DNA of 64,000 nt. Source: Montifringilla adamsi (taxonomy: Eukaryota > Chordata > Aves > Passeriformes > Passeridae). A program made the position numbers and the translations under genes. Under the pieces are notes generated by a model that was not told where the DNA came from, made no database searches, and was given only the letters and a program-made list of their open reading frames with translations. Of this stretch, positions 22,501 through 30,940 are shown in pieces; the first letter of the stretch is position 1; each line of letters begins with the position of its first letter. Where the stretch lies: assembly GCA_017590115.1 (NCBI GenBank), contig JAGGNK010008781.1, positions 4,381,371 through 4,445,370 of the forward strand, given 5' to 3'.

Positions 22501-25240
22501 AACTTGTGGTGTGGTTATGGAGTTTTGCTCCTTGCCTTCCTCCCCTCATCACCCAGCATTGGGGCTGCAGCTCTGAGGATGTGGCTGTTCCCAGACCGAG
22601 GTGTCCGGCTGTCTTTCCCCATCACTGCTGTGTCCTGGGGTTTTGGCCAAGGCAGGGGCTCCCTGGGCTGCCCAGGAACCAGTGCAGCCCACCTGCTTCC
22701 TGCAGCATTCCTGGCAAATGTTTTAATGAGGATCAGCCCACAGAGCTGTGGTGCTAATGAGAAAGTGCCTGAAGCACTGGAATGGTTTGTGCCTGCCCAA
22801 AATCCCAGGAGAGAGCCAGACCTGGGTGCATTTCTGAGTCCTTGTGACTCAGAGCTTGCTAGTGACACTCACACGCTCAGACCAGCTCCAGCTCAACTGC
22901 TGCTTCACAGGCAGCAAAGGCTGAAATATTGTTCCTCATCTTGCAAACATGAGAGAAGCTGCATTTCCATCAGTGCTGTCACTTCACCCGACAGCCAGAG
23001 CTGGAGATCTTTGCTGAGATTAGACCTTCAGCACAGCACATTTTGGAAAACCAGTGGGCAGGATGGAAAAGATCCTTCCCTTGTGCCAGCAGCAGATCTG
23101 AGTCCTCTCCGAACACATTTTGCCTTGCTACCAAAAAAGGGAAGATATCCCTGCAGGGCTGGGTGCTTCCTGGGACACTGGGAATGGGAAGGGGAGGCAG
23201 GCAGTGTCTGCAGAGAGAACCAAGGGGATGAATGGAGGGAGAAGGATGAGAATGAGAGATGAACAAGTTCTATGTCTCTGTCCTTTAACCAATGACCCCA
23301 CTGTGCTGTGCTTTGCCATTTTGCTTTTCCCTGTGCTGATGTGCCCTGCACAGCTGTGGCACAGCCCTGGACTGACCCTGGATGTGGCCATGGCAGGGTG
23401 TTGATCCAGGACTGTGCCATGCATGCCTTACCTGAGAGGCACCAGAAGAATTTAATCATTTACAGCATAGGGATAACAGTATGTACAGGAGTGATTTACC
23501 CCAGCATCCTGGGAAGGGAGACAGGGCGTGGGCAAAGGAGGTGACAGGTCCCAGGTCACCTCTCCTGCTCTCTCACACAGCTACATCTGGCAGCACATTG
23601 AGATTGGCTACGTGCAGGGGATGTGTGACCTGCTGGCCCCTCTCCTGGTCATCCTGGATGATGGTGAGTGGCTCAGCTCTGCTTTCCCTGTCCCTGTGTG
23701 GGGATCTGTGTGGGGATGTGCCAGGTGGGTGGTGGCCCTTTGCAGTGGAGTGTCTGGAGGTGTGGAGCAGGATCCTGTTTGTCTGTGATGCTGTCTGGCT
23801 CCCAGGAGCCCACCCTGGGGCCAGGCTGGACTTTCTGGAGGGATGTTGCTGCTGCAGGAGCAGCAGTGGCCATGCAGCCCTGCAGTGATTCTCTCCTCCC
23901 TGCACAGAGGCTCTGGCTTTCAGCTGCTTCACGGAGCTGATGAAGAGGATGAACCAGAACTTCCCCCACGGAGGAGCCATGGACACCCACTTTGCCAACA
24001 TGAGGTCGCTGATCCAGGTGAGAGTTCCTGGCATGGGGATGGCAGCTCCTCACACCCAAGGGGGAAAGCTGGTCCTGGAGGGGCTGGGGTGGGGTTCAGT
24101 GTTGGGGAGCAGGAGGGACAGGGGCTCTAAGGACAGCCTGGAGCAATGTGTGCTAGGAAAGAAAGGGAGGAGCTGGTGCAGGAGGGGAGCAGTGGAATGG
24201 AGGGAAGTAGGCAGAGGGATGGCTGGTGCCTTGTGTGTGCATTCCTGAGTTTCCTTTTGCTTTTCTTGACAGATTCTGGACTCTGAGCTCTTTGAGCTGA
24301 TGCACCAGAATGGGGATTACACTCATTTCTACTTCTGCTACCGATGGTTTCTCCTGGACTTCAAGAGAGGTGTGTGAGACCACCCAAGGGTGGGGCAGGG
24401 TCTGCTTCCAGCCTTCTCAGCAGGTTTAAACTTTTTTTAAAATTCCTTTTCATTTTTCCCTGGTTTATGTTTGGCTGATTGTTCTGTCTAGATACAGAAC
24501 CTGTTGTTCCAGACCTGTTGCTGAGTTTTTCCATGAGTATGTCCTGGGGCCTGTGTCATCTGCTGCTGGGCAGAATATTTCTCCCTACAGATGACTGACT
24601 TCTGCTTCCAGCTGGAGCAGGTTCCTGTGGGAAGAAAGCACCCAGTGTTGTCTCTCCAGTGCTGCTGTGAGGTCTGTGAGCCTGGGTGGGGTGAGTGGAG
24701 TGGTAACTGCTGTTCTCTGCTCACAGAGCTGGTGTATGATGATGTCTTTGCTGTCTGGGAGACCATCTGGGCTGCTGCTCACGTCTCCTCCGCTCACTAC
24801 GTGCTCTTCATAGCCCTGGCCCTGGTGGAGATGTACCGGGACATCATCCTGGAGAACAACATGGATTTTACAGACATCATCAAGTTTTTCAACGGTACAG
24901 CTCATGCTCTGTTGGGCTGAGTTTGGGGCAGCTGCTCAGGTGTGGGAATGTTTAACACCCAGAGCTCTGAGGGATCTGGTGGGGCTGGAATCCACCTGCC
25001 CTCCTCAGCAGTGGCCAGCCTGGATGTGTTGGAGGGAGCTGAGGTTTGGGCTGGTTAAGGATGGCTCTCCAGAGCCAGGTGTCCTGCCAGGGGAGGTTGG
25101 GAATGTGGGGTGGAGGCTGCTCTGCTCTGACCTGTCTGGTGTGTGTTGCAGAAATGGCCGAGCGCCACAACACCAAGCAGATCCTGAAGCTGGCTCGGGA
25201 CCTGGTCTATAAAGTGCAGACTCTGATTGAGAACAAATGA
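4487..25240 (+). CDS. SGSM1: SGSM1, small G protein signaling modulator 1 (RUN-TBC RabGAP), 5'-partial, 23 coding exons
   Basis: SGSM1 is a cytosolic/membrane-associated modulator of Rap and Rab GTPases; its TBC domain is the RabGAP module. Joining 23 exons with GT/AG borders gives 3213 nt, one open frame of 1070 codons ending at TGA 25238-25240, very close in sequence to human SGSM1 as I recall it. Domains by fragment residue: RUN about 15-165; PH-like Rab-binding domain about 247-408; serine-rich linker about 409-454; TBC starting at about 539 ([19 protein letters not shown]), interrupted by an acidic low-complexity insert of about 220 residues, and resuming at 848. The catalytic arginine finger (IEKDVQR, R867, codon 22383-22385) and glutamine finger (YVQG, Q901, codon 23615-23617) are intact. 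The first coding exon is upstream of the window. A roughly 60-residue alternative segment known in a human isoform was not found in the 13796-16141 intron. The neighbouring gene KIAA1671 distinguishes it from SGSM2. Confidence 0.96.
5656..5700. repeat. AT-rich simple tract
   Basis: Irregular TTAT/TATTAT repeats of about 45 bp inside an SGSM1 intron. Confidence 0.8.
7696..7719. repeat. Perfect 10-bp inverted repeat, 4-nt loop
   Basis: AGAAGGTTCT, then GAAC, then AGAACCTTCT. The arms are exact reverse complements. Part of the motif (GGTTCTGAACAG) recurs just downstream. Confidence 0.85.
7741..8136 (+). repeat. Tandem duplication of about 200 bp carrying a splice acceptor
   Basis: Copy 1 (7741-7941, 201 bp) and copy 2 (7942-8136, 195 bp) are nearly identical, with about a dozen differences. 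Both start CCTGACTCCATAGGGAAGGT and end in CCTGTGCTCTCT(G)CAG. Copy 2 ends exactly at SGSM1 window exon 2, so its AG is the real acceptor; copy 1 ends in a decoy AG at 7940-7941. Each copy includes a CR1-like tail (CTGGACTGGATGATCCCTG). Confidence 0.92.
8137..8299 (+). CDS. SGSM1: SGSM1 window exon 2 (RUN domain)
   Basis: CTCTCTGCAG acceptor and GTAAGG donor. Encodes residues 26-79, including [20 protein letters not shown] and the [12 protein letters not shown] helix of the RUN domain. The 195 bp directly before it are the second copy of a tandem duplication that also copied the acceptor. Confidence 0.95.
9073..9225 (+). CDS. SGSM1: SGSM1 window exon 3 (RUN domain)
   Basis: Acceptor is the pyrimidine-rich stretch ending CTCTAAAG; donor GTGAGC. 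Encodes [20 protein letters not shown] and continues to VHYLVENS (residues 80-130). Starting at 9073 restores the conserved A-R-N-Q junction. Confidence 0.93.
9711..9778 (+). CDS. SGSM1: SGSM1 window exon 4 (RUN domain)
   Basis: TTTCTTCTAG acceptor, GTAACA donor. Encodes [20 protein letters not shown] followed by LL (residues 131-153), a highly conserved RUN segment. Confidence 0.94.
9917..10062 (+). CDS. SGSM1: SGSM1 window exon 5 (end of RUN domain)
   Basis: CTCTCCACAG acceptor, GTGAGT donor. Encodes [20 protein letters not shown] and continues through [21 protein letters not shown] (residues 154-202). Ends in phase 0. Confidence 0.95.
10481..10612 (+). CDS. SGSM1: SGSM1 window exon 6 (linker)
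   Basis: TCTCTTGCAG acceptor, GTGAGT donor; 44 codons, phase 0 at both ends. Encodes [20 protein letters not shown] and continues to GKNNVLVQP (residues 203-246), joining RUN and PH-like domains. Confidence 0.95.
11120..11244 (+). CDS. SGSM1: SGSM1 window exon 7 (start of PH-like Rab-binding domain)
   Basis: CCTCCCAAG acceptor, GTGACT donor. Encodes [20 protein letters not shown] and continues to [11 protein letters not shown] (residues 247-287). Its last codon is split and completes as serine in the next exon. Confidence 0.94.
11245..12634 (+). other. SGSM1: SGSM1 intron between window exons 7 and 8
   Basis: No conserved coding exon. The only exon-like object is a 41-nt purine-rich segment (11789-11829) with a strong GTAAGT donor, which would shift the frame if spliced in. 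Confidence 0.7.
12635..12702 (+). CDS. SGSM1: SGSM1 window exon 8 (PH-like Rab-binding domain)
   Basis: CTGTTCCAG acceptor, GTAAGG donor. Encodes [20 protein letters not shown] followed by QQ (residues 288-310). Confidence 0.95.
13092..13255 (+). CDS. SGSM1: SGSM1 window exon 9 (PH-like Rab-binding domain)
   Basis: Acceptor is the second AG of CCAGCAG; choosing 13092 keeps frame and gives [20 protein letters not shown]. The exon continues to [21 protein letters not shown] (residues 311-365). Donor GTGGGT. Confidence 0.94.
13666..13795 (+). CDS. SGSM1: SGSM1 window exon 10 (end of PH-like domain)
   Basis: CTCCCCAG acceptor, GTGAGT donor. Encodes [20 protein letters not shown], an acidic run [10 protein letters not shown], and [13 protein letters not shown] (residues 366-408). 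Confidence 0.94.
13983..14121 (+). mobile_element. CR1 LINE 3' end
   Basis: Matches the CR1 tail order: CATCCCTGGAAGGCTCCAAG, GGATGGGGCTTGGAGCAACC, GTTCCTGCCCATGGCA, then CTTCCAACCCAATCATTCC and ATGATTCT at the end. Confidence 0.85.
14125..14196. repeat. T/G-rich simple tract
   Basis: Runs of TTTG, TTTTTG and GTTTT directly after the CR1 tail. Confidence 0.75.
16142..16280 (+). CDS. SGSM1: SGSM1 window exon 11 (serine/cysteine-rich linker)
   Basis: GTCCTGCAG acceptor, GTACGA donor. Encodes [20 protein letters not shown] and a Ser/Cys-rich run ([16 protein letters not shown]), residues 409-454. Joins directly to window exon 10 as in the shorter human isoform. Confidence 0.92.
16550..16614 (+). 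CDS. SGSM1: SGSM1 window exon 12
   Basis: TGTTGGCAG acceptor, GTGAGT donor. Encodes [20 protein letters not shown] and the start of GW (residues 455-476). Confidence 0.94.
16939..17084 (+). CDS. SGSM1: SGSM1 window exon 13
   Basis: CCTGCTGCAG acceptor, GTAGGG donor. Encodes [20 protein letters not shown] and continues to WHRYLQDSS (residues 477-525), just before the TBC domain. Ends in phase 0. Confidence 0.93.
17515..17935 (-). mobile_element. Solo-LTR-like insertion (endogenous retrovirus remnant), antisense in SGSM1 intron
   Basis: Read on the minus strand this stretch has an LTR layout. A TATAAAA box (RC of 17771-17777) is followed about 200 bp later by AATAAA (RC of 17566-17571), then a T-rich U5-like end containing CTTTAACTCTGTCTAGTCTC. 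No retroviral coding region flanks it, so it is probably a solo LTR. Boundaries are approximate, because I could not identify a target-site duplication. Confidence 0.6.
18037..18165 (+). CDS. SGSM1: SGSM1 window exon 14 (start of TBC domain)
   Basis: TTCCCACAG acceptor. Encodes [20 protein letters not shown] and continues through the TBC opening [23 protein letters not shown] (residues 526-568). The only frame-preserving 3' end is 18165, with donor GTTGGT at 18166; the consensus-like GTGAGG at 18170 would put TGA immediately after the junction. The end coordinate is therefore set by frame, not donor strength. Confidence 0.88.
18247..18374. repeat. Dispersed direct repeat, copy 1
   Basis: Shares TAGCTCCATGG(G/A)AGATGGTT, the core GAGGAGGAAGAGCATGTTCC and an end CATGGAAGAAGCCTCAGCAC with 19048-19168, in the same orientation. 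The copies lie either side of SGSM1 window exon 15. Confidence 0.9.
18706..18888 (+). CDS. SGSM1: SGSM1 window exon 15 (TBC domain)
   Basis: TGTCCCAG acceptor, GTGAGG donor; 61 codons, phase 0 both ends. Encodes [20 protein letters not shown] and continues through [20 protein letters not shown] (residues 569-629). Two near-identical repeats of about 120 bp flank it. Confidence 0.94.
18889..20550 (+). other. SGSM1: SGSM1 intron between window exons 15 and 16
   Basis: No exon recognised. Contains the second copy of a roughly 120-bp repeat (19048-19168) whose first copy is in the preceding intron. Confidence 0.7.
19048..19168. repeat. Dispersed direct repeat, copy 2
   Basis: Second copy of the 18247-18374 repeat, in the same orientation. 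It has a few substitutions and a short indel. Confidence 0.9.
20551..20622 (+). CDS. SGSM1: SGSM1 window exon 16 (TBC insert)
   Basis: TCCCCTGCAG acceptor, GTACGT donor; 24 codons, phase 0. Encodes [20 protein letters not shown] and SSTQ (residues 630-653), serine-rich, at the start of the insert in the TBC domain. Confidence 0.93.
21067..21648 (+). CDS. SGSM1: SGSM1 window exon 17 (acidic TBC insert)
   Basis: ACTTTGCAG acceptor, GTAAGT donor; 194 codons, phase 0 (residues 654-847). Begins [20 protein letters not shown]. It is Ser/Glu/Asp-rich and probably disordered. Conserved islands such as [17 protein letters not shown] and [16 protein letters not shown] sit in otherwise divergent sequence. 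Confidence 0.94.
21690..22200 (-). mobile_element. CR1 LINE 3' fragment (about 500 bp)
   Basis: Reverse-oriented CR1: CAGAGCAGTTGGGGTGGGAA..., then the CR1 antisense sequence through ACTGACCAGGCCCAACTCCT and CTGGAGCCCAGAATTGAGCA-like text. It is a close relative of 38431-38890 and lies in the intron between SGSM1 window exons 17 and 18. Confidence 0.85.
22326..22450 (+). CDS. SGSM1: SGSM1 window exon 18 (TBC, arginine finger)
   Basis: TTGGGCAG acceptor, GTGGGG donor. Encodes [20 protein letters not shown] and continues to [11 protein letters not shown] (residues 848-888). Contains the IxxDxxR arginine finger of TBC RabGAPs. Confidence 0.96.
22451..23580 (+). other. SGSM1: SGSM1 intron between window exons 18 and 19
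   Basis: A long open frame overlaps this region but is only a read-through of another frame of window exon 18; no independent coding signal or repeat was recognised. Confidence 0.65.
23581..23663 (+). CDS. SGSM1: SGSM1 window exon 19 (TBC, glutamine finger)
   Basis: CTCACACAG acceptor, GTGAGT donor. Encodes [20 protein letters not shown] and PLLVILDD (residues 889-916). YVQG supplies the catalytic glutamine. Confidence 0.96.
23908..24017 (+). CDS. SGSM1: SGSM1 window exon 20 (TBC domain)
   Basis: CCTGCACAG acceptor, GTGAGA donor. Encodes [20 protein letters not shown] and continues to [10 protein letters not shown] (residues 917-953). Confidence 0.95.
24273..24369 (+). CDS. SGSM1: SGSM1 window exon 21 (TBC domain)
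   Basis: TTTTCTTGACAG acceptor, GTGTGT donor. Encodes [20 protein letters not shown] and [12 protein letters not shown] (residues 954-985), the FxxRWxLLxFKRE-type TBC motif. Confidence 0.95.
24727..24894 (+). CDS. SGSM1: SGSM1 window exon 22 (TBC domain)
   Basis: CTGCTCACAG acceptor, GTACAG donor. Encodes [20 protein letters not shown] and continues to [14 protein letters not shown] (residues 986-1041). Confidence 0.95.
25152..25240 (+). CDS. SGSM1: SGSM1 window exon 23 (C-terminus and stop)
   Basis: TGTGTTGCAG acceptor. Encodes [20 protein letters not shown] and KVQTLIENK followed by TGA (residues 1042-1070). Ends exactly like the human protein. Confidence 0.95.
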
Positions 25241-27356
25241 AGGACCCGGGGCAGATGAGGCACCCAAAGAGGCAGGACTCCCCTCCAACGCTTCCTCCCT
25301 TCTCCTGTTTCTCCAAGTGCCACACCTGTGGGACTCAGGTGGTGGGACACGTGCTGCTATGTGAGCTGGGAGTCCCCTGGGCTCAGCACAGGTCCAGGCT
25401 CAGACCTTCTGCAGTGACTCAACCAAAGATCCCTCCAGGTGTGTTCCTGTGCTGGGAGCAGGACCAGGCAGTGGCTTCCTGGCCTCGGAGCAGCTGCTGT
25501 GGCCACCAAAACTGCCCAGGCATTGCCACATCCCAGGGTGGAGCTCGGGGGCTGGGGGAGCAGGGCTTGGTGGCACAGAGGGAAAGCTGATTCCTTGGAA
25601 AGCTGCTTCCTTGGGCAGCCCTTCCCGGTGGTGTGGGAAGGCAGCCAGCCCTGCGAGCCCAGGCAGCGCAGGGATGCTGCCAGTTCTCTGCTTCTCACCA
25701 ACACAATGAAGTTCTGCCAGTAATGGGGGGCACTTTGATCACAGAAATTCCTCTTTTGATCTTGTCCCTCAATGCATTGCTTCCCCTTCAGTGTTATCTT
25801 TTTTTAGGGCTCTGTTTTCTCCCTGGGATTTTACATTGTTCCTACAATATCTGAGCACACAAGAGGTTCGTGTCTGGATGGATTTTCAGAGCAGCTCCAA
25901 ATTCAGCATTGGGGTTATTTTTCAAAATCCAGCCTCTTTAATGTTCTCTGAACGCTGGGAAATCTGGTCCTGACCTCCTCTGGGAACTCCAGGGTGGAGG
26001 TTTTCTTACCTGCCTTACTTTAGCTGCTAGTTGTAGGAGTCTGGTCTCTTGTTGTTCCTCTGAGCTCTTGTGAGGGAAGGGCTCCTCAGAAGGCAAGTCA
26101 GAGCACCTGATTATCCTGACTTTCCCTCTGACAACTTCAGGGCTGGCTGTTGAGTCCCTAAACCCACTGAGAATCTCCAGTTAGGTCTTGGTGGGCTTTT
26201 CCCACAGGCCTGTGAGAGGAAAATAGCCCAAGGTCCCTGAGTGGGCTTTGCTTTGGGAAGATGCACTTGTGTGGCCACTTTTCCTGCACAGCCTGGAGCC
26301 CACTGCATGAAGTGCCTCTCCAGCTGCTGTGTCCCACACAGGCTGCCCTGCAGAGGCTTCGGAGTCATTTTTCAACTCAGGTAAAAACAATACAGGAAAA
26401 GGAGAGGGGTGGGTGGATGGAGGGTCCAGCCCAGCCTGGGAGGGCAGTGCTGGGGGTGCTGGGCTGGAGCTCTCTCTGAGGGTACTTTCTCTCAAGTTTT
26501 GCTGCAAACATTTGTGTTCCCCCCTGGTGCAATGTGTGCTGTGTGTGTGCTCTCCTCTGGCCCTGCTCCTTGCTGCTGGAGTGCCCCCACAGGAGGGAAA
26601 GGGGCCCTTCCTCCTCCTGTGGAACATCTGTCTGTGCTGGTTTGTGTTGGCTTGTGGCACGTGTCAGATGTTGCTGGAAGAAAAAAGGTGGTTGTCAGTG
26701 TGCACAGGAGAAAAGTGCTGCTTCAGGGAAGGTCTGAGCAGCGTGGTGGAGTGGTTTGCTGTCTCTGAGCAAATCAGCAATTTCTGTATTCTGGGACATG
26801 GAGGTCACAGCTGGAAAAGGCAGTGACACGTTCTGAACCCTTTGGGGAAGGGGCTGAGGCAGGGGGAGAGCAGTGGGCAGCCCTTCACTCCTCATAATCC
26901 CAACAGATGTGTGCAACAATCTGGAAAATTCCCCTGAAGCGGTAAAACCCCAAAGGGTGCTGGGCTGCAGTAGCACAGGAAACAAAGAGCTTGAGATCTG
27001 CCAGTTCCTGTGAGAATCTTTCATCCTTCCACCAAGCAGAGTGAAAAGCTCGTGTCCTCCCTCCTTCCAGGCTGCTCCTGTTCCCTCAGGGCTCTAGGAC
27101 AGGTCTGTCACCTGTCTAGAGGGAAAGGGAAGTGTTTGTTCTCCCTTTCCTGAGGGCCAGGGACCTACAGGTCACCTTAAACATCACCTGACCAAGCAAC
27201 ATTGCTGACACTAAACCTTTCAAGCTTCTTTCCTTGGTTTTTAAACAAAAACAGCCAAGAAATTCTGCACAATATTTGCTGTCTGTATTAACTGAGAGTG
27301 TCTTTGGGCCGCTCAATAGCAGTGTTTTTTTGAATAATTTCTTGGGGGGGGAAAAA

Positions 27357-27375
27357 GTATTTATTTATTGATTGT
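27357..27375 (+). promoter_or_regulatory. AU-rich element in SGSM1 3' UTR
   Basis: Overlapping ATTTA pentamers (GTATTTATTTATTGATTG) lie in the presumed 3' UTR and could bind ARE-binding proteins. Function is inferred from the motif only. Confidence 0.35.
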
Positions 27376-28356
27376 ACCTGACTGTGTGTCCTTGTGTGCT
27401 GGCGTGTGAGTGCGCGCTGTTGTGCAAATGGAGATAGAAATTTTCAATGTTATTTACGATATCTTGTAAATGTTTACCAGAGAATCGTGTCTATATATAA
27501 TATATATACAGTATAGAGAGAAAATATGTCAACTAAGTGGGTTATTTTTTGAGGGGGGGGGTGGGTGAGAAATCTTTTGCTTCTAAGAACTGTGTGGTTT
27601 CTATAGCACCTATTCCATGATGTGCCAATTTGTCACTGTCCCTGTGCCGGGAGAGCTGTTCTGGTGGGGCAACAGGAAGCTCAGAGCAGAGCCACCATCA
27701 CAACCTCAGTTTGGCTTCATCTTGGTTCTGACTTTAAGACTGGACAAGAGGAAAAAAAAAGAAAAAAAAGAGGGAACACTAATATAAAAAAGATATATTT
27801 CAGCTGTATTGCTGGGCAAGTTCTTGTGCTTGTGGAGACCCACAGTGAGACCCCACCAGGAGCCTGGGGCACTCTTTGATGCTTAAAAGCTGCTAAGAAG
27901 CTGAAAAGCAAAGGTTTTGCTGTGCAGCTGTTTGTGGGTCTTCTCTGGGCTCAGCCTCTCCTGCCTGGCTCTGCCCCCCTGCTGCATCCCCATGAGATAA
28001 AGCCTTGTTCTGGAATTCTGACAGGGGCAGTCGTAGTGCTGGAAGCCAGCAGGGATCTTTCCCAGCTGTGCAGCCCAGGATGGCCCGTTTGCCACGCAGG
28101 AGAGGCCTGTCACCAGGCTTGTCCATATACAGTAATCTTGTCTGGCCCCTTGGGGAAGAGGAATGTCTCATCCCAGCAGCTCTGTGCAGCTGAAATCCCC
28201 CCCACAATGGCACTGCCAGCCCAGGACTATTTTAGCCTGTTGTTGGCTCTGTGGGAACAGGGGCTGGAGCTCTGTGCCTTAAACTGACAGAGGGCAGGGT
28301 TAGATTGGATTTTAGGGAGAATTCTGCACTATAAGGCACTGGCACACCCTGGATTC

Positions 28357-28489
28357 CTGGAAGTGTCCCAGGCTAGGTTGGACAGGGCTTGGAGCAACCT
28401 GGGCTAGTGGAAGGTGTCCCTGCCCATGGCAGGGGGTGGAACTGGGTGATCTCTAAGTTTCCTTCCAACCCCAACCATTCCATAACTCC
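28357..28489 (+). mobile_element. CR1 LINE 3' end
   Basis: CR1 tail text GACAGGGCTTGGAGCAACCT, GTGTCCCTGCCCATGGCAGG, TTTCCTTCCAACCCCAACCA and TTCCATAA. It lies in the presumed SGSM1 3' UTR. Confidence 0.85.
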
Positions 28490-29597
28490 ACGCCTTCTGA
28501 GGAGATTGCTGCAAGGGTGGCATGAGCTGCCAGCCCACGTTCTCTGCCCCAGTCACTCCAAGCAGAGCCTGAGGAAGGAAGGAAGGATGGGCTCCGTGGG
28601 CTGAGTTCAGCTCCCATCACACCCTCACTGAGCTCCCACATTGCTGTGGGGTTTGTGGTTTGTCTCACACTGAAGCTGCTCAGCTCAGATAATCTCGGTG
28701 TGTGTAAATCCTCTCAGTGTTTGTGTCCTGGCCCTGTGTTCCCCCGAGGGAGTGACAGACAGAATCTCTTCCTGCGTTTGAGCTTTCTGCTCTTGCAACC
28801 TTCCAACCAGCTCTTGGTACTCATCTCTTTTGGTGTCACCTGTGCAGACTCTTCAGAAGTTGTTTGTTCCTAAATGTGTGATTTTCCTAGGAGTTTTTCT
28901 CTTGCTGTGTCGAGTCCCTGAATGGCTTTGCTGTGAATGTTTTTTATGAAGATTGAGGGGGATTTTTTTGTGTGGGAACTTCCTGCTGTGTCCCTGTCCT
29001 GCTCTCATCCAGCTCCTGGCATGGGGAAACATCCCTTAACTTATCCAAATGCACCTGGTAGTGCAATGTGAGCCATCAGTGGAAGTGCAGGTGTCAGCCC
29101 TTGTCACTGACAGGTGAAAAAAGGCTGAGAGATGGAACTGTTGAAGAGGTGGGTCCCAAAATCCCTGGGGACACCAGCGTTGTGTCCAAGAGCAGTTTAT
29201 GGGATGAAGTTCTTCTTATTCTTTGGTTTTTTATTTATTTATTACTTATTTTGCCTATTTCCCCTCTCTTTCCTGGTTTTTCCTGAGGTTCATCCCCTGC
29301 ACTGGGAGCCACTGTAGCCAATGGGCATCTGACCAGGGATGTCCAGTTTTGGGTTCTCATCACCTAAGTTTGCTTTTGAAATATCTTCCAATATCTAAAT
29401 TCCTTTTCTCTAGAGGCACAGTGGGAGCCTCTGAGCCTTTGATCAGTAGAACCAAAATGATGGCCATGTCATCAAAACCTCTGTCTTATTTCTCATTCCA
29501 TTTGGGAATTTCCCTGAGTGCTGAGCAGTTCTGGGCTTGTCTTCAGCATTTTACTATGGTGTGAGCACAAATTGATAGAGCACAATGTAGAGATGGG

Positions 29598-29634
29598 GTT
29601 CCAACCCTTCCTAGCACTATGGAAGGGTTGGAAC
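29598..29634. repeat. Perfect 14-bp inverted repeat, 9-nt loop
   Basis: Left arm GTTCCAACCCTTCC (29598-29611), loop 29612-29620, right arm GGAAGGGTTGGAAC (29621-29634). The arms are exact reverse complements; as RNA this would be a stable hairpin. Confidence 0.9.
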
Positions 29635-30336
29635 TCACCAGAACCTGTGTCAGAAATTCCTGTAAAAGTTTTTTCAGATGCCCTGAAGTAGATCAAGTGC
29701 CACTGATTGTTCCTGCTTTTCCACTCAAGGTCAGCATCCTCATTGCCCTGAATAAGCAATATTTCACTAATTAAGGCATCTAAACAATTGTGGTTCTCAG
29801 TGTGACCACTTTTCTCTCCTCTGGTGGCCACGTGGGCCATGGCTGAGGCCATTTGGCACCATAGCCACATGTTCACACAGCTCGGTATGCGGATTCCTTC
29901 CAACTTTGCCCGAATCCTGAACTTCCTGGAGAATGTACACAGTTGGAATAGGAGTGGAAGTCTCTTAATGTGTCTAATCTAATCTAATTTTTAATTTAAT
30001 TTTAGATTGGTGCATATTCCACCTTAAATTCCTGTTCAGTAGTTTAATAGCTTCCTTTCATAGATGGATTTTGCACATGGAAGCTGAGCAGAGCCCGTGG
30101 ATGGTGCTGCAGGGGACAGTCCCTTCTCCATGGTGGCTCCTGAGCCATCAGCAGTGGGACATGACTGGGAGCAAGGGCACTTTGCATCAGTGCTTTGATG
30201 AGGGGAGGAAAAAGCACCATTTATTCTTTTTTTTTTAAAATTATTTTTTAACAAATTAATGCTAAAGATTAAACTATGCACAAGATCTTAAATACATGGA
30301 AGTTTTAGGAATGAGTATGGCTTTGCTGCTAAGGAC

Positions 30337-30342
30337 AATAAA
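30337..30342 (+). terminator. Candidate proximal poly(A) signal AATAAA
   Basis: This is the only canonical AATAAA I see downstream of the SGSM1 stop before 31 kb. No strong GT-rich element follows closely, so it is weaker than the ATTAAA at 30935. Confidence 0.3.
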
Positions 30343-30877
30343 TAATTGAAAATCCTGATCCTGGATACTGAGAGACTAGAAATGTAATTGTTGTGACTAT
30401 GTAAGATTGACTTAAATTCTCAGAAATTCATTCTCTCTGGAGAGTGATTCCCAGAAGCCAGGGAAGAAATTGTTTTCCCAAACAGAATTAATGAAAAGCT
30501 TTGAAAATGCAACGTGGATGTAACCTCAGACCCATGATTGTCACTTCCCTTGTTCAAGGAGTGTTCTGGAGAGCCAGGCTGGGCAGCAGGGTGTGACAGC
30601 CATCGTGGGGGCTCTGTGGGACAGGGAATTACCCCTCAGCACAGGGATTTGAATGTATCTGTTGTCCTGGCATTAGACTTTTCTGTTGCCCTACACAGAA
30701 TTGCTGCTTTTCTCTGTTGGATGCCATTTTGGTCTCTGGGAGTTGCTCGGTCTGAGCTTAACGAGCACTTACAGCTTTTAATCTATTTGTAGAAGTGCTG
30801 CTAATGTTCTTAGATTATCTGAATTCCACACTGTGGTAAAATATCTGTTTTATATTGTTTTATTCATGCTTTTGAGG

Positions 30878-30898
30878 TTTGTTTTTTTTTTTTTTTTA
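30878..30898. repeat. Poly-T tract
   Basis: T-run just upstream of the distal poly(A) signal candidate. Confidence 0.8.
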
Positions 30899-30934
30899 AT
30901 GTAAACTGTTCCTTATTGTTGTTGAGAAAGAAAA

Positions 30935-30940
30935 ATTAAA
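30935..30940 (+). terminator. Candidate distal poly(A) signal ATTAAA of SGSM1
   Basis: ATTAAA lies about 35 bp downstream of TGTA (an upstream CFI-type element near 30900) and is followed by a GT/T-rich stretch at about 30985-31003. This is the usual layout of a cleavage site, predicted near 30955. Confidence 0.45.

Noticed and set aside
22375..23262. 295-codon frame on the + strand
   Set aside because: It is an alternative frame of SGSM1 window exon 18 that runs into the intron; the conserved TBC frame is the real one.
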